From NCBI RefSeq assembly GCF_013359755.1, contig NZ_JABMCJ010000090.1, positions 1-64,000 of the forward strand: DNA of 64,000 nt, in the 5' to 3' direction. The stretch is from Tardiphaga robiniae (GTDB lineage: Bacteria; Pseudomonadota; Alphaproteobacteria; Rhizobiales; Xanthobacteraceae). Within the stretch, counting starts at the first letter, position 1. The number at the start of each line of letters is the position of its first letter. Below the pieces are notes generated by a model. That model was not told where the DNA came from. It did no database searches and saw only the letters and a list, made by a program, of their open reading frames with translations. A program made the position numbers and the translations under genes. Below, piece after piece: positions 37,353-46,010 of the stretch.

Positions 37353-37391
37353 CTTTCCGCCGAGTCCGTTGATCGCACGGACCTCTCACCA

Positions 37392-37496
37392 CGTCATGGC
37401 CGGGCTTGACCCGGCCATCCACTTTCCTTCGCCACCCAGAAGATGAATGCCCGGGTCATCTAGTGAAGTTCGCTTCGCGCTGCCCGGGCATGACGA
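37392..37496. repeat. Intergenic palindromic repeat (CGTCATGGCCGGGCTTGACC type)
   Basis: Begins CGTCATGGCCGGGCTTGACC and ends GCCCGGGCATGACG, with further short GGGTCATCTAGTGAAGTTC parts between. It lies between dctP and dctQ, an unusual place for a repeat inside a transporter operon. Confidence 0.75.
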
Positions 37497-37545
37497 TCGA
37501 GAGGGCGGAGGCTGGCTTCTCCTCTTGAGCATTGTGACATCGACG

Positions 37546-38112
37546 ATGACCGCCACGTCCGAAATCTCCCAATCCAGCGCCCTCGGCATTCCGCCGGAGC
37601 CGCCCCGCAAGAACGTGATGGATCGCTTTATCGATTCCATCGAGTGGATTGCCGCGTTCTTCGTCGGTATCGTCGCGCTGAACACTTTCATCGCGGTGTT
37701 TATGCGAAAATTCTTTGCGGTCACGATCCCCGATTATTACAATATCGGCCAGTTCATGCTTGGCGTGCTGATCTTCTGGGGCATCGCCGCGACGTCCTAT
37801 CGCGGCTCGCACATCACCGTCGATCTGGTCTGGGCCAATGCCACGCCAAAGTATCAGCGCTGGATCGACGTGTTCGCAACCTTGGTGCTGCTGTTCGTCG
37901 TGACCGTGCAGACCTACACGCTGTTCGACAAGGTTGTGGATACTTATTCGAGCCACATCGTCACCATGGATCTGCAACTGCCGGTCTGGCCGTTCTTCCT
38001 GCTGTCATGGATCGGCGACGTTTCGGCGGTGCTGTTGATCGCGATCCGCACTTACAGGCTGATCTTCCATCCGGAAGAGATGCATGAACCCGAAATCAAG
38101 ACGGCAGAGTAA
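37546..38112 (+). CDS. TRAP transporter small permease (DctQ)
   Basis: A 188-residue four-helix membrane subunit. Helices: DSIEWIAAFFVGIVALNTFI, FMLGVLIFWGIAATSYRG, FATLVLLFVVTVQTYTLF and WPFFLLSWIGDVSAVLLI. The conserved arginine-rich RGSHITVDL motif is present near residue 80. The start at ATG (MTATSEISQ) is the best of several; GTG at 37534 is also in frame. It is 5 bases upstream of dctM and downstream of a palindromic repeat, so still in the same operon. Confidence 0.85.
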   Translation: MTATSEISQSSALGIPPEPPRKNVMDRFIDSIEWIAAFFVGIVALNTFIAVFMRKFFAVTIPDYYNIGQFMLGVLIFWGIAATSYRGSHITVDLVWANATPKYQRWIDVFATLVLLFVVTVQTYTLFDKVVDTYSSHIVTMDLQLPVWPFFLLSWIGDVSAVLLIAIRTYRLIFHPEEMHEPEIKTAE

Positions 38113-38117
38113 ATCGC

Positions 38118-39428
38118 ATGGATCTCAGTAACGAAGCGGTTGCCGTCATCGGCTTTGTCAGCCTGTTCGTGTTGATGCTGTTGCGCGTGCCGGTTGGTAT
38201 GGCAATGGGGCTCGTGGGCATCACGGGCTTTGGCTATCTCACTGGTTTTGCGCCAGCGCTGAAACTGGTCGGCCAGACTACCATGCGGACGGTGACGGAC
38301 TATTCCTTTGGCGTGATCCCGATGTTCCTCCTGATGGGCGCCTTCGTTTCGGTGTCGGGTATCAGCCGTGAACTATTTCGCGCGGCCAACACCTTTGTCG
38401 GCCACTGGAAGGGCGGATTGGGCATCGCGACCATCGCCGCCTGCGGCGGCTTTGCCGCGATCTCCGGTTCGTCGGTGGCGACGGCCGCGACATTCTCCGC
38501 CGTTGCCTATCCGGAAATGCGGCGTTTCAATTATCCGCAGAGCTTCGCCACGGGTGTCATCGCCGTGGGCGGCACGCTCGGCGCGATGCTGCCGCCGTCC
38601 ACGGTATTGGCGGTTTACGGCATTATTACCCAGCAAGACATAGGCAAGCTGTTCATCGCCGGCATCGTGCCGGGCCTGCTCGCTATCGTCATGCACATGA
38701 TCACCATTGCGATCATCGGCGTGGTCAAGCCGGGCTTCTTGCCGGCTGGCCCGAAAGCCTCGTGGCGCGAGCGCGCCGCGGCGATCCGCGATGTCTGGTC
38801 GCCATTGTTGCTGTTCGTCTTCGTGATTGGCGGCCTTTATGGCGGCTTCTTCATCCCGACCGAAGCCGGTGCGGTCGGCGCGGTCGGCGCCTTCATCATC
38901 GGCGTGCTGCGCGGCAAGCTGAACAAGGACGGCATCCTGCAGTCATTGCTGCAAGCGACGCGGACCGCTGCCGCCGTGTTCACCGTGCTCATCGGTGCGC
39001 TGTGCTTTGGCTATTTTCTCACGATTACCCAGACCCCGCAGCACGTCACCGAGTTCCTCACCGGCCTCGGCATCGGCCCCTACGGCGTACTGGCGCTGAT
39101 CCTCCTGATGTATCTGGTGCTGGGCTGCCTGATGGATGCCATGGCCATGGTGATCCTCACCGTGCCGATCGTGTTTCCGGTGATTATGGCGCTTGGTTTC
39201 GATCCGATCTGGTTCGGCATCGTCATTGTCATGACCGTCGAGCTCGGCCTGATTCACCCGCCGGTTGGCATGAACGTGTTCGTCATCAAGAGTGTGATCA
39301 AGGACGTCAGCATGTCGACGATATTCAAAGGCGTGCTGCCATTCGTGGTTACCGACCTGATCCGTCTCGTGCTGCTGATCCTGTTCCCGCTGATTGCCAC
39401 CTGGCTGCCGATGCGGATGATTGGATGA
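38118..39428 (+). CDS. TRAP transporter large permease (DctM)
   Basis: A 436-residue, about 12-helix subunit that carries out sodium-coupled transport. Typical segments are LLRVPVGMAMGLVGITGFGYL, MGAFVSVSGISRELF, CGGFAAISGSSVATAAT, GTLGAMLPPSTVLAVYG and GLIHPPVGMNVFVI. Length and motifs are standard. It starts 5 bases after dctQ. With DctP and DctQ it makes a full TRAP system, matching the R. palustris TarM position. Confidence 0.93.
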   Translation: MDLSNEAVAVIGFVSLFVLMLLRVPVGMAMGLVGITGFGYLTGFAPALKLVGQTTMRTVTDYSFGVIPMFLLMGAFVSVSGISRELFRAANTFVGHWKGGLGIATIAACGGFAAISGSSVATAATFSAVAYPEMRRFNYPQSFATGVIAVGGTLGAMLPPSTVLAVYGIITQQDIGKLFIAGIVPGLLAIVMHMITIAIIGVVKPGFLPAGPKASWRERAAAIRDVWSPLLLFVFVIGGLYGGFFIPTEAGAVGAVGAFIIGVLRGKLNKDGILQSLLQATRTAAAVFTVLIGALCFGYFLTITQTPQHVTEFLTGLGIGPYGVLALILLMYLVLGCLMDAMAMVILTVPIVFPVIMALGFDPIWFGIVIVMTVELGLIHPPVGMNVFVIKSVIKDVSMSTIFKGVLPFVVTDLIRLVLLILFPLIATWLPMRMIG

Positions 39429-39432
39429 CATC

Positions 39433-39897
39433 ATGACGACACCGCAGCTTGTGACGAGATATGTCTTCAGCCTGTCGATCAAGGTCGGCACGCCGGTCGT
39501 GGCCGGTGATCTCGGATATGGCATCCGTCGCGTCATCCCGGTCCTTGGCGGCACCGTGCAGGGCGAGGGCATCAAGGGCACGATCCATCCAAGCGGCGCC
39601 GACTTCCAGGTCATCCGCCCGGATGGCTTTACCGAGCTTGAAGCGAAATACACATTCGAACTCGATGACGGCGCCGTGATCTATATCGAGAATATAGGCG
39701 TCCGCTTTGGCCCGAAGGAGGCGCTTGATCGCATCGCTCGGGGCGAGGCGGTCGATCCCACCCTGATCTATTTCCGCTCGGTGCCGAAATTCGAGACAGG
39801 GCATCCCAAGTATCGTTGGCTGATGCAGAACCTGTTCATCGGTGTCGGCGCACGGCATCCCGACCGTGTCGAGCTTGCGGTGCATCAGGTGCTGTGA
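39433..39897 (+). CDS. DUF3237 protein
   Basis: A 154-residue beta-barrel-like protein of DUF3237: SLSIKVGTPVVAGDLGYGIRRVIPVLGGTVQGEG, then GTIHPSGADFQVIRPDGFTELEAKYTFELDDGAVIYIENIGVRFGP and FRSVPKFETGHPKYRWL. No catalytic residues are established for this family. The gene starts four bases after dctM, so it is translated from the TRAP operon, and it is found near hydroxycinnamate genes here; a role in handling a pathway intermediate is an inference. Confidence 0.85.
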   Translation: MTTPQLVTRYVFSLSIKVGTPVVAGDLGYGIRRVIPVLGGTVQGEGIKGTIHPSGADFQVIRPDGFTELEAKYTFELDDGAVIYIENIGVRFGPKEALDRIARGEAVDPTLIYFRSVPKFETGHPKYRWLMQNLFIGVGARHPDRVELAVHQVL

Positions 39898-39992
39898 CAG
39901 CGTTGTGGCAATTCCATGAACGCGGGCGGCGGCGTCCTGACGCGTAGTTTCGCATACGCAACATGATCTTTGTGTAGTTAACTTCCGATCGA

Positions 39993-40007
39993 CCGGCAAA
40001 AAGCCGG
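39993..40007 (+). repeat. Short hairpin CCGGC-AAAAA-GCCGG before cyclase gene
   Basis: A 5-bp stem with five-A loop ending nine bases before the GGGAGG ribosome-binding sequence at 40016-40021. It could influence translation or be a weak terminator for the DUF3237 gene, lacking a T tract. Confidence 0.35.
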
Positions 40008-40029
40008 CCAACATAGGGAGGCGACGAGG

Positions 40030-40923
40030 CTGAGAGCGTATCTGCTTGGGACTGCCATTTCGCTTGTCATGGTTGTTCCGTCGATAGCGCAGGACTGGAC
40101 CAAATCTAAATGGGGGCCAAACGACGAAATCGGCGCCGCCAACTACATGAAGCCCGATCTGGTGAAGTCGGCCGCGCAACTGGTGAAGACCGGGAAGACC
40201 TATGCGCTCGGCATTCCGGTGGGCGCTGACACGCCGGCCTATCCGCCCCGCGGTTTCAAGATCACCGTGGTACAGCCCGGTCAGGCCGGCAATCCCGGGC
40301 TCGGTCCCAATCACGCGACCTACAACGACGACATGCTCAACGGCTGGGTCGGCGTCAATCACGTCTACTATAACGGCAACAAAATTGCAGACTTTGGTGA
40401 TCCTACTGGCCTTAAGAAGCTCGGCATCGACAAGGTGCCGCCGCTCGTCACCCGTGGCGTGCTGCTGGACATGGCGGCCTACCACAAGACCGACGTGGTC
40501 AAGGAAGGCACTGCTTTCAATGTCAAGGAAATCGAGGAGGTCGCCAAGGCGCAGGGCGTTGAGATCAGGCAAGGCGACGTCGTGCTGTTCCACACCGGAT
40601 GGCTCAGCCTGCTCGGCAAGGACGATAAACGCTACAATGCCGGCGAGCCCGGCCTCGGCGCCGAGGGCGCTAAGTATCTAACCAGCAAGGGTGTCGTCGC
40701 GGTCGGCGCCGATACCTGGGGCGTCGAGGTGCTGCCGTTCGAAACCGGCAATGTATTTGAAATCCACCAGATACTTCTGGCGATGAACGGGACTTACATC
40801 CTCGAAAACATGGACACATCCGAACTGGCCAAGGACAAAGGCTACGAGTTCCTGTTCGTGCTTGGTCAGCCCCGCTTCAAGGGCGGTGTGCAGAGCATGA
40901 TCAACCCGGTGGCGATCCGCTAG
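40030..40923 (+). CDS. Exported cyclase/kynurenine-formamidase-family protein
   Basis: A protein of the PF04199 cyclase family, about 297 residues. With a CTG start, preceded by GGGAGG at eight bases, the product begins RAYLLGTAISLVMVVPSIAQDW, a normal signal peptide cleaved after AQ; the only ATG, 13 codons on, removes half of it. Conserved blocks: PPLVTRGVLLDMAAYH, VEIRQGDVVLFHTGWLSLLG, VVAVGADTWGVEVLPFETG and ILENMDTSELAKDKGYEFLFVLGQPR. The metal-binding Asp-Gly-x-x-His core is not seen: GWVGVNHVYYNG has Val in place of Asp. Possibly inactive or altered. A 12-bp hairpin follows. Confidence 0.75.
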   Translation: MRAYLLGTAISLVMVVPSIAQDWTKSKWGPNDEIGAANYMKPDLVKSAAQLVKTGKTYALGIPVGADTPAYPPRGFKITVVQPGQAGNPGLGPNHATYNDDMLNGWVGVNHVYYNGNKIADFGDPTGLKKLGIDKVPPLVTRGVLLDMAAYHKTDVVKEGTAFNVKEIEEVAKAQGVEIRQGDVVLFHTGWLSLLGKDDKRYNAGEPGLGAEGAKYLTSKGVVAVGADTWGVEVLPFETGNVFEIHQILLAMNGTYILENMDTSELAKDKGYEFLFVLGQPRFKGGVQSMINPVAIR

Positions 40924-40937
40924 CCCTGGTAAGAGAG

Positions 40938-40969
40938 GCGATCCGGTCTATCAGGCGAGACCGGATCGC
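40938..40969 (+). terminator. 12-bp perfect hairpin after the cyclase gene
   Basis: GCGATCCGGTCT and AGACCGGATCGC pair fully around an eight-base loop, 14 bases after the stop. There is no T tract, so this is a stabilising hairpin or Rho-dependent end, and not a canonical terminator. Confidence 0.5.
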
Positions 40970-41044
40970 TGTCGCACCGGAATACCTGACTTTATGCAGG
41001 ACGAGATCAGCCTATTGCACCGCAAGATTGACTCATGCGCTATT

Positions 41045-41061
41045 CGTTATAAGATATAATT
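41045..41061. promoter_or_regulatory. TTAT-N5-ATAA dyad before the crotonase gene (candidate MarR site 2)
   Basis: TTATAAGATATAA shares the TTAT-N5-ATAA pattern with 36219 and 50976, and overlaps a perfect TATAAT (41055-41060). TTGACT at 41028 is the likely -35 but spacing to TATAAT is 21, so the exact promoter is unclear. A repressor bound here would block it. Confidence 0.55.
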
Positions 41062-41087
41062 ATTCTAGCCAGGACCTAATCGCGCTC

Positions 41088-41879
41088 ATGAACCAAGCCG
41101 TCGCCGCTACCGCTGCCATGCTCCAGATCGAAACCCAAGGCCGCGTGCTGATCGTGGGCCTGAACCGTCCTGCCAAGCGCAACGCGCTGAACGATGGACT
41201 GATCCTGGACATCGAGCGTTGCTTCGCGTCGCTGCCCGAGGAAATCGGTGCCGTCGTCGTCCACGGCATCGGCGGGCATTTTTCCGCGGGTCTCGATCTG
41301 TCCGAACTCACCGAGCGCGACGCGACAGCCGGCTTGATGCATTCGCGGATGTGGCACCGGGTGTTCGATATCATCCAGCATTGCCGCGTCCCAGTGATCG
41401 CCGCACTACAGGGCGCAGTGATCGGCGGCGGCCTTGAACTGGCTTGCTCCGCGCATATTCGCGTTGCCGATCCCTCGGCCTATTACGCGCTGCCGGAAGG
41501 CAGCCGCGGTATCTTCGTCGGTGGCGGCGGCTCGATGCGTCTGCCGCGCCTGATCGGTGTGCACCGGATGGCCGACATGATGCTCACCGGCCGTGTTTAC
41601 AAGGCGGAGGAGGGCGTGGCGCTCGGCTTCGCGCAGTATCTGACGGAAGCCGGCGGCGCCTTGCCCAAGGCCATAGAGCTTGCCGAGCGTGTCGCGCAGA
41701 ACGCACCGTTGACAAATTTTGCCGTGCTGCAGGCCTTGCCGCTGATCGCCGAAGCCAGTCCGCAGACAGGCCTGATGCTCGAAGCGCTGATGGCCTCGGT
41801 GGCGCAGAGCGATCAGGAGGCGAAAAATCGCATCAGGGATTTTCTGGAGCGCAAGGCAGGCAAGGTGAAGCCCGGCTAA
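41088..41879 (+). CDS. couA: Crotonase (CouA-like hydroxycinnamoyl-CoA hydratase/lyase)
   Basis: A 263-residue crotonase-fold protein. The oxyanion segments are HFSAGLDLSELTERD and LQGAVIGGGLELACSAHIRVA, with a GRPxG-like SRGIFVGGGGSMRLPRLIG segment. From neighbours (feruloyl-CoA-synthase-like ligase, SDR, transporters, pobA) and matching order at the R. palustris cou locus, the likely reaction is hydration and cleavage of p-coumaroyl- or feruloyl-CoA. This is inference; the sequence alone does not prove lyase activity. Start at the ATG giving MNQAVAAT. First gene of the couA-couB-SDR operon, with a 65-base gap to couB. Confidence 0.75.
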   Translation: MNQAVAATAAMLQIETQGRVLIVGLNRPAKRNALNDGLILDIERCFASLPEEIGAVVVHGIGGHFSAGLDLSELTERDATAGLMHSRMWHRVFDIIQHCRVPVIAALQGAVIGGGLELACSAHIRVADPSAYYALPEGSRGIFVGGGGSMRLPRLIGVHRMADMMLTGRVYKAEEGVALGFAQYLTEAGGALPKAIELAERVAQNAPLTNFAVLQALPLIAEASPQTGLMLEALMASVAQSDQEAKNRIRDFLERKAGKVKPG

Positions 41880-41944
41880 TCCTGCAAGACGACAACGAAC
41901 AAAAATAAAAGCAACAATCGGGACGAATACACAGGGCGGAAACA

Positions 41945-43828
41945 ATGTCTGCAAGTGCCGACAAAATCGATCAGACAAAGCGAGCGATAACCGCGCATCC
42001 GCTGCGGCCGATTTCCTATGGCGATCCCGCGGTCACCATCGAGCGCCACGACGACGGCACCATCTATCTGCGTCCGACCAATGCCATCGGCGACTATCCG
42101 GACCGTGTCACCGACTATCTGCATCACTGGGCCAGGGAAGCGCCGGATCGCGTCTTCATGGCTGAGCGCGCGGAAGGCGGCGGCTGGCGTGAAGTCACTT
42201 ACGCGCAGATGCTGGATGCGGTGCGCCACATCGCCTCGGCGCTGCTGTCGCGCGAGTTGTCCGCCGACAAGCCCATCGTCATTCTCTCCGGCAATTCGGT
42301 CGATCATGCACTGATCGCCTTCGGCGCGCTCTATGCCGGCATTCCCTACGCTCCAGTGTCGCCGGCCTATTCGCTGGTGTCGAAGGACTACGGCAAGCTC
42401 GGCTATCTCATGAAGCTGCTGACGCCGGGGCTGGTCTTTGTCGATGACGCCAATGCATTCACGAACGCTATTCACTTCAATGTGCCCGAAGGCACTGAAG
42501 TCGTCGTAAGTACCGGCGCTCTGCCGGACCGGCGCGTGACCAAACTCTCTGATCTGCTCGTGACACCGGAGGCCGCCAATCTCGACGCAGCGAACGCAGC
42601 CATCGGTCCCGATTCCATCGCGAAGTTTTTGCTGACCTCAGGCTCCACCGGCAATCCGAAGGCTGTGATCAACACCCAGCGCATGATGTGCGCCAACCAG
42701 ATCATGCTACGCGATACGCTGGCCTTCCTGAAGGACGAGCCGCCGGTGATCATCGACTGGCTGCCATGGAATCACACCTTTGGCGGTAATCACAATATCG
42801 GGCTGACACTGTTCAATGGCGGTTCGATGTATCTCGACGACGGCAAGCCGACGCCCGCGGGTATCGAACAGACAATTCGTAATCTCCGCGAGATCTCGCC
42901 GACGGTCTATTTCAACGTCCCCAAAGGCTATGAATCGCTGCTGCCCTATCTGCGCGAAGATGCCGCGCTGCGTGAAAAATTCTTCGCGCGGCTGCACGCA
43001 ATGTTCTTCTCCGGCGCAGCGCTGTCCGCCTATGTCTGGGACAGTCTTGACGAACTGTCGGTGCAAGCCACGGGCGTGCGCGTGCCTATGCTGACGGGTC
43101 TCGGCGCGACCGAGACCTCGCCCTTCTTCATGTGCGTCAATCCGGTGACCAGTCGCTCAGGCCATGTCGGCCTTCCGGTGCCGGGCAACGATGCCAAGCT
43201 GGTGCCGAACAACGGCAAGATGGAAGTGCGCGCTAAAGGGCCGAACATCACGCCGGGCTATTGGCGCGAGCCGGAACTGACCGCGAAGGCGTTCGACGAG
43301 GAAGGCTATTACATCTTCGGCGATGCGCTGAAGGCCGTCGATCCCGATGATCTCTCCGCCGGGTTTGATTTCGACGGCCGCATCTCCGAGGATTTCAAGC
43401 TCGGCAGCGGCACCTGGGTCAGTGTTGGCCCGCTGCGCGCGCGCTTCGTCGGCACCTGCGCGCCGCTGGTGCGCGATGTCGTCATCGCCGGCATCAACCG
43501 CGACGAACTCGCAGCTCTCGTTATTCTCGATCTCGATGGCTGCCGTGTGATCAATCCCGATCTTCCTGTGGGCGACCTCACTGCGGCGGCCAATGATCCG
43601 ATCATCCGCAACGCGTTTCGTGAGCGCCTCGCACGTTTCATGGCTGGCGCGACGGGGTCCTCCACGCGGATTGCCAAGGTGGTGCTGCTCGACACACCAC
43701 TGTCCATCGATCGCGGCGAGGTCACGGACAAGGGCTCGGTCAATCAGCGCGCGGTGCTGGAGCATCGCGCCAGGTTGATCGACGATATCTATGGGAATCC
43801 GGAAGTCGCGAAAGTGATCGCGATCTAG
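41945..43828 (+). CDS. couB: Feruloyl/p-coumaroyl-CoA ligase (CouB-like)
   Basis: A 627-residue aryl-CoA ligase of the FCS type. Key features are LLTSGSTGNPKAVINTQ near residue 225, IIDWLPWNHTFGGNHN near 270, GLGATETSPFF near 385, GRISEDFKLGSGTWVSVG near 480 and the Lys in DRGEVTDKGSVNQ near 585. The same landmarks are in the paralogue at 20.0 kb. It activates hydroxycinnamates by inference from its place beside the crotonase. AGGGCGGAAACA before the ATG is a good ribosome site. Co-transcribed with the SDR 48 bases downstream. Confidence 0.8.
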   Translation: MSASADKIDQTKRAITAHPLRPISYGDPAVTIERHDDGTIYLRPTNAIGDYPDRVTDYLHHWAREAPDRVFMAERAEGGGWREVTYAQMLDAVRHIASALLSRELSADKPIVILSGNSVDHALIAFGALYAGIPYAPVSPAYSLVSKDYGKLGYLMKLLTPGLVFVDDANAFTNAIHFNVPEGTEVVVSTGALPDRRVTKLSDLLVTPEAANLDAANAAIGPDSIAKFLLTSGSTGNPKAVINTQRMMCANQIMLRDTLAFLKDEPPVIIDWLPWNHTFGGNHNIGLTLFNGGSMYLDDGKPTPAGIEQTIRNLREISPTVYFNVPKGYESLLPYLREDAALREKFFARLHAMFFSGAALSAYVWDSLDELSVQATGVRVPMLTGLGATETSPFFMCVNPVTSRSGHVGLPVPGNDAKLVPNNGKMEVRAKGPNITPGYWREPELTAKAFDEEGYYIFGDALKAVDPDDLSAGFDFDGRISEDFKLGSGTWVSVGPLRARFVGTCAPLVRDVVIAGINRDELAALVILDLDGCRVINPDLPVGDLTAAANDPIIRNAFRERLARFMAGATGSSTRIAKVVLLDTPLSIDRGEVTDKGSVNQRAVLEHRARLIDDIYGNPEVAKVIAI

Positions 43829-43876
43829 TTGAAAGCCGCCAATGAACGGCAGAGAAATCGAACAGGGGAGGACATC

Positions 43877-44638
43877 ATGCAATTGAAGAACCAGGCCGCT
43901 ATCGTCACGGGTGGCGCTTCCGGTCTCGGCGCTGCGACCGCCCGCAGGCTCGCCGCGCAGGGCGCGAAAGTCGCGCTGCTCGATCTCAACATCGCCCTCG
44001 CCGAAGCCGTCGCCAAGGAAATCGGCGGTGTTGCCATTTCCTGCGACGTGTCCGACGCCGCCTCCGCTGAAACCGCGGTCGCCGCCGCCGCCAATGCGCA
44101 CGGCCCGGCGCGTGTGCTGGTGAACTGCGCTGGCGTCGGCGTCGCCAAGCGCGTGATCGGCCGCGATGGTCCGATGGCGCTCGGCGATTTCGACAAGGTC
44201 ATTCGCGTCAACCTGATTGGCTCGTTCAATATGATCCGCCTGGCAACGGACCCGATGTCCAAGCTGGAGCCGCTGGAGACCGGCGAGCGCGGCGTGGTGA
44301 TCTCGACAGCCTCGGTGGCGGCCTATGACGGCCAGATCGGCCAGTCCGCCTATTCGGCGTCCAAGGGCGGCATCGTCGGCATGACGCTGCCCATTGCCCG
44401 CGAGATGGCCCAGTTCGGCATCCGCGTGCTGACCATCGCGCCGGGCCTGTTCATGACGCCGCTTTTGGCGGGCCTGCCGCAGGAGGCGCAGGACAGTCTC
44501 GCCGCAGCGATCCCGTTCCCACGCCGGCTCGGCCATGCCGACGAATTCGCGTCTCTCGCACTGCACATGATCGATAATCCGTATCTGAACGGCGAGGTGG
44601 TCCGGCTCGACGCCTCGCTGCGCATGGCGCCACGTTAA
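43877..44638 (+). CDS. SDR 3-hydroxyacyl-CoA dehydrogenase-like
   Basis: A 253-residue SDR beginning MQLKNQAAIVTGGASGLGAATARRL. The NCAG motif, catalytic Ser in STASVAAYDGQIGQ, AYSASKGG Tyr-Lys and the C-terminal RLDASLRMAPR are present, the same plan as the SDR at 18.2 kb. It probably oxidises a 3-hydroxyacyl-CoA in the side-chain pathway, giving the operon a beta-oxidative option in addition to the lyase reaction. GGGGAGGAC precedes the ATG. Last gene of the couA-couB operon. Confidence 0.85.
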   Translation: MQLKNQAAIVTGGASGLGAATARRLAAQGAKVALLDLNIALAEAVAKEIGGVAISCDVSDAASAETAVAAAANAHGPARVLVNCAGVGVAKRVIGRDGPMALGDFDKVIRVNLIGSFNMIRLATDPMSKLEPLETGERGVVISTASVAAYDGQIGQSAYSASKGGIVGMTLPIAREMAQFGIRVLTIAPGLFMTPLLAGLPQEAQDSLAAAIPFPRRLGHADEFASLALHMIDNPYLNGEVVRLDASLRMAPR

Positions 44639-44653
44639 GCCTGCGGCAAAGCA

Positions 44654-44690
44654 TCAGTGCGCCAGCCCTTTACCGGTACGGGCGCACTGA
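44654..44690. repeat. 10-bp inverted repeat TCAGTGCGCC / GGCGCACTGA
   Basis: A perfect 10-bp stem with 17-base loop that contains a further ACCGGT palindrome, between the SDR stop and the first substrate-binding gene. No T tract follows, so it is a possible RNA hairpin or operator; the ABC receptor promoter must lie downstream of it. Confidence 0.45.
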
Positions 44691-44767
44691 CCTAAAGAAG
44701 GGGCTGATAAGCCAGCCGAACTTTGATTTAGCTGACCATATAAAAAATGACCTTGAGGGAGAGACCC

Positions 44768-45916
44768 ATGACCAAGCATCACTTGGCGATCGCGGCCGTT
44801 GCCGCTTCGCTGGCACTGGCCGGCCCGGCTGTTGCCCAGACCTCTGACATCACTATCGGCATCACCACGTCAACCACGGGCCCCGCGGCCGCGCTGGGCA
44901 TTCCCGAACGCAACGCGCTGGAATTCGTGCCGAAGGAAATCGGCGGCGTGCCGCTCAAGATCATCGTGCTCGACGATGGCGGCGATCCGACCACCGCGAC
45001 CACCAATGCCCGTCGTTTCATGACCGAATCCAAGGCCGACCTCATCATGGGCTCGGCGGTGACGCCAACCAGCATTGCGGTGTCCAATGTGGCCAACGAA
45101 GCCGGCATCCCGCATTTCGCGTTGTCGCCGCTGCCGATCACGCCGGAACGCGCCAAGTGGTCAGTGGCCATGCCCCAGCCCGTGCCAATCGTCGGCAAGG
45201 TGATGTACGACCACATGAAGTCCAAGGGCATCAAGACCATCGGCTATATCGGCTATTCCGATAGCTACGGCGATCTGTGGTTCAACGATCTCAAGACCCA
45301 GGCAGTGCCGATGGGTATCAACATCGCGGCGGAAGAGCGCTTTGCCCGTCCGGATACGTCGGTCACGGGCCAGGTGCTGAAACTTATCGCTGCCAATCCT
45401 GACGCGATCCTGGTCGGTGCCTCCGGCACCGCGGCAGCGCTGCCGCAGACCGAATTGCGCGACAAGGGCTATAAGGGCCTGATCTACCAGACCCACGGCG
45501 CTGCCTCGATGGACTTCATCCGCATCGCCGGCAAGGCCGCCGAGGGCGTGCTGATGGCCTCCGGCCCCGTGATGTATCCGGAAGGCCAGGCCGACACGGC
45601 GCTGACCAAGAAGCCCGGCATGGCGCTCAACACCGCCTATGAGGCCAAATATGGCCCCAACAGCCGCAGCCAGTTCGCCGGCCACTCCTATGACGCCTTC
45701 GAGGTGCTGAAGCGAGTGATCCCGACGGCGCTGAAGACCGCCAAGCCTGGCACTCCGGAGTTCCGCGAGGCGATCCGGCAGGCGCTGCTCACCGAGCGTG
45801 AGATTGCCGCCACCCAGGGCGTCTACAACTTCACGGAAAAGGATCGGTATGGTCTGGATGAGCGTTCGCGCATCTTGCTGACGGTGAAAGACGGCAAATA
45901 CGTTCTCGCCCAGTAA
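44768..45916 (+). CDS. Branched-chain-type ABC substrate-binding protein, copy A (CouP-like)
   Basis: A periplasmic 382-residue receptor of the LivJ/type I binding fold. The signal peptide ends near AGPAVAQT; mature motifs include GITTSTTGPAAALGIPERNALEF, NEAGIPHFALSP, GYIGYSDSYGDLWFN and YDAFEVLKRVIPTALKTAKPGT. Homologues such as R. palustris CouP bind hydroxycinnamates; here the neighbours support that ligand. Nearly the same as the next gene. TTGAGGGAGAG precedes the ATG, and an intrinsic terminator lies after the stop, so it is its own transcript. Confidence 0.88.
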   Translation: MTKHHLAIAAVAASLALAGPAVAQTSDITIGITTSTTGPAAALGIPERNALEFVPKEIGGVPLKIIVLDDGGDPTTATTNARRFMTESKADLIMGSAVTPTSIAVSNVANEAGIPHFALSPLPITPERAKWSVAMPQPVPIVGKVMYDHMKSKGIKTIGYIGYSDSYGDLWFNDLKTQAVPMGINIAAEERFARPDTSVTGQVLKLIAANPDAILVGASGTAAALPQTELRDKGYKGLIYQTHGAASMDFIRIAGKAAEGVLMASGPVMYPEGQADTALTKKPGMALNTAYEAKYGPNSRSQFAGHSYDAFEVLKRVIPTALKTAKPGTPEFREAIRQALLTEREIAATQGVYNFTEKDRYGLDERSRILLTVKDGKYVLAQ

Positions 45917-45981
45917 TGCAGATCTGACGGAGGGCAGTGGCGCGAAGCGCCTTTGCTTCGCCGGCATTTTTCGATAACAAG

Positions 45982-46010
45982 GCCGGCCCTCGCCAGAGGG
46001 TCGGCTTTTT
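45982..46010 (+). terminator. Intrinsic terminator of substrate-binding copy A
   Basis: GCCGGCCCTC-GCCA-GAGGGTCGGC with one G-U pair, followed by five Ts. Standard Rho-independent form. Confidence 0.85.

Noticed and set aside
37386-37545. Start of the DctQ protein within the repeat (frame opening MPGSSSEVRF)
   Set aside because: That N-terminus is encoded by the palindromic repeat, so the later ATG (MTATSEIS) is more likely.
39993-40007. Terminator of the TRAP-DUF3237 operon
   Set aside because: The stem is only 5 bp and no T tract follows; it lies too close to the next ribosome site to be called a terminator.
41028-41060. TTGACT ... TATAAT as a standard promoter
   Set aside because: The spacing is 21 bases, too long for a sigma70 pair; kept only as part of the operator region.
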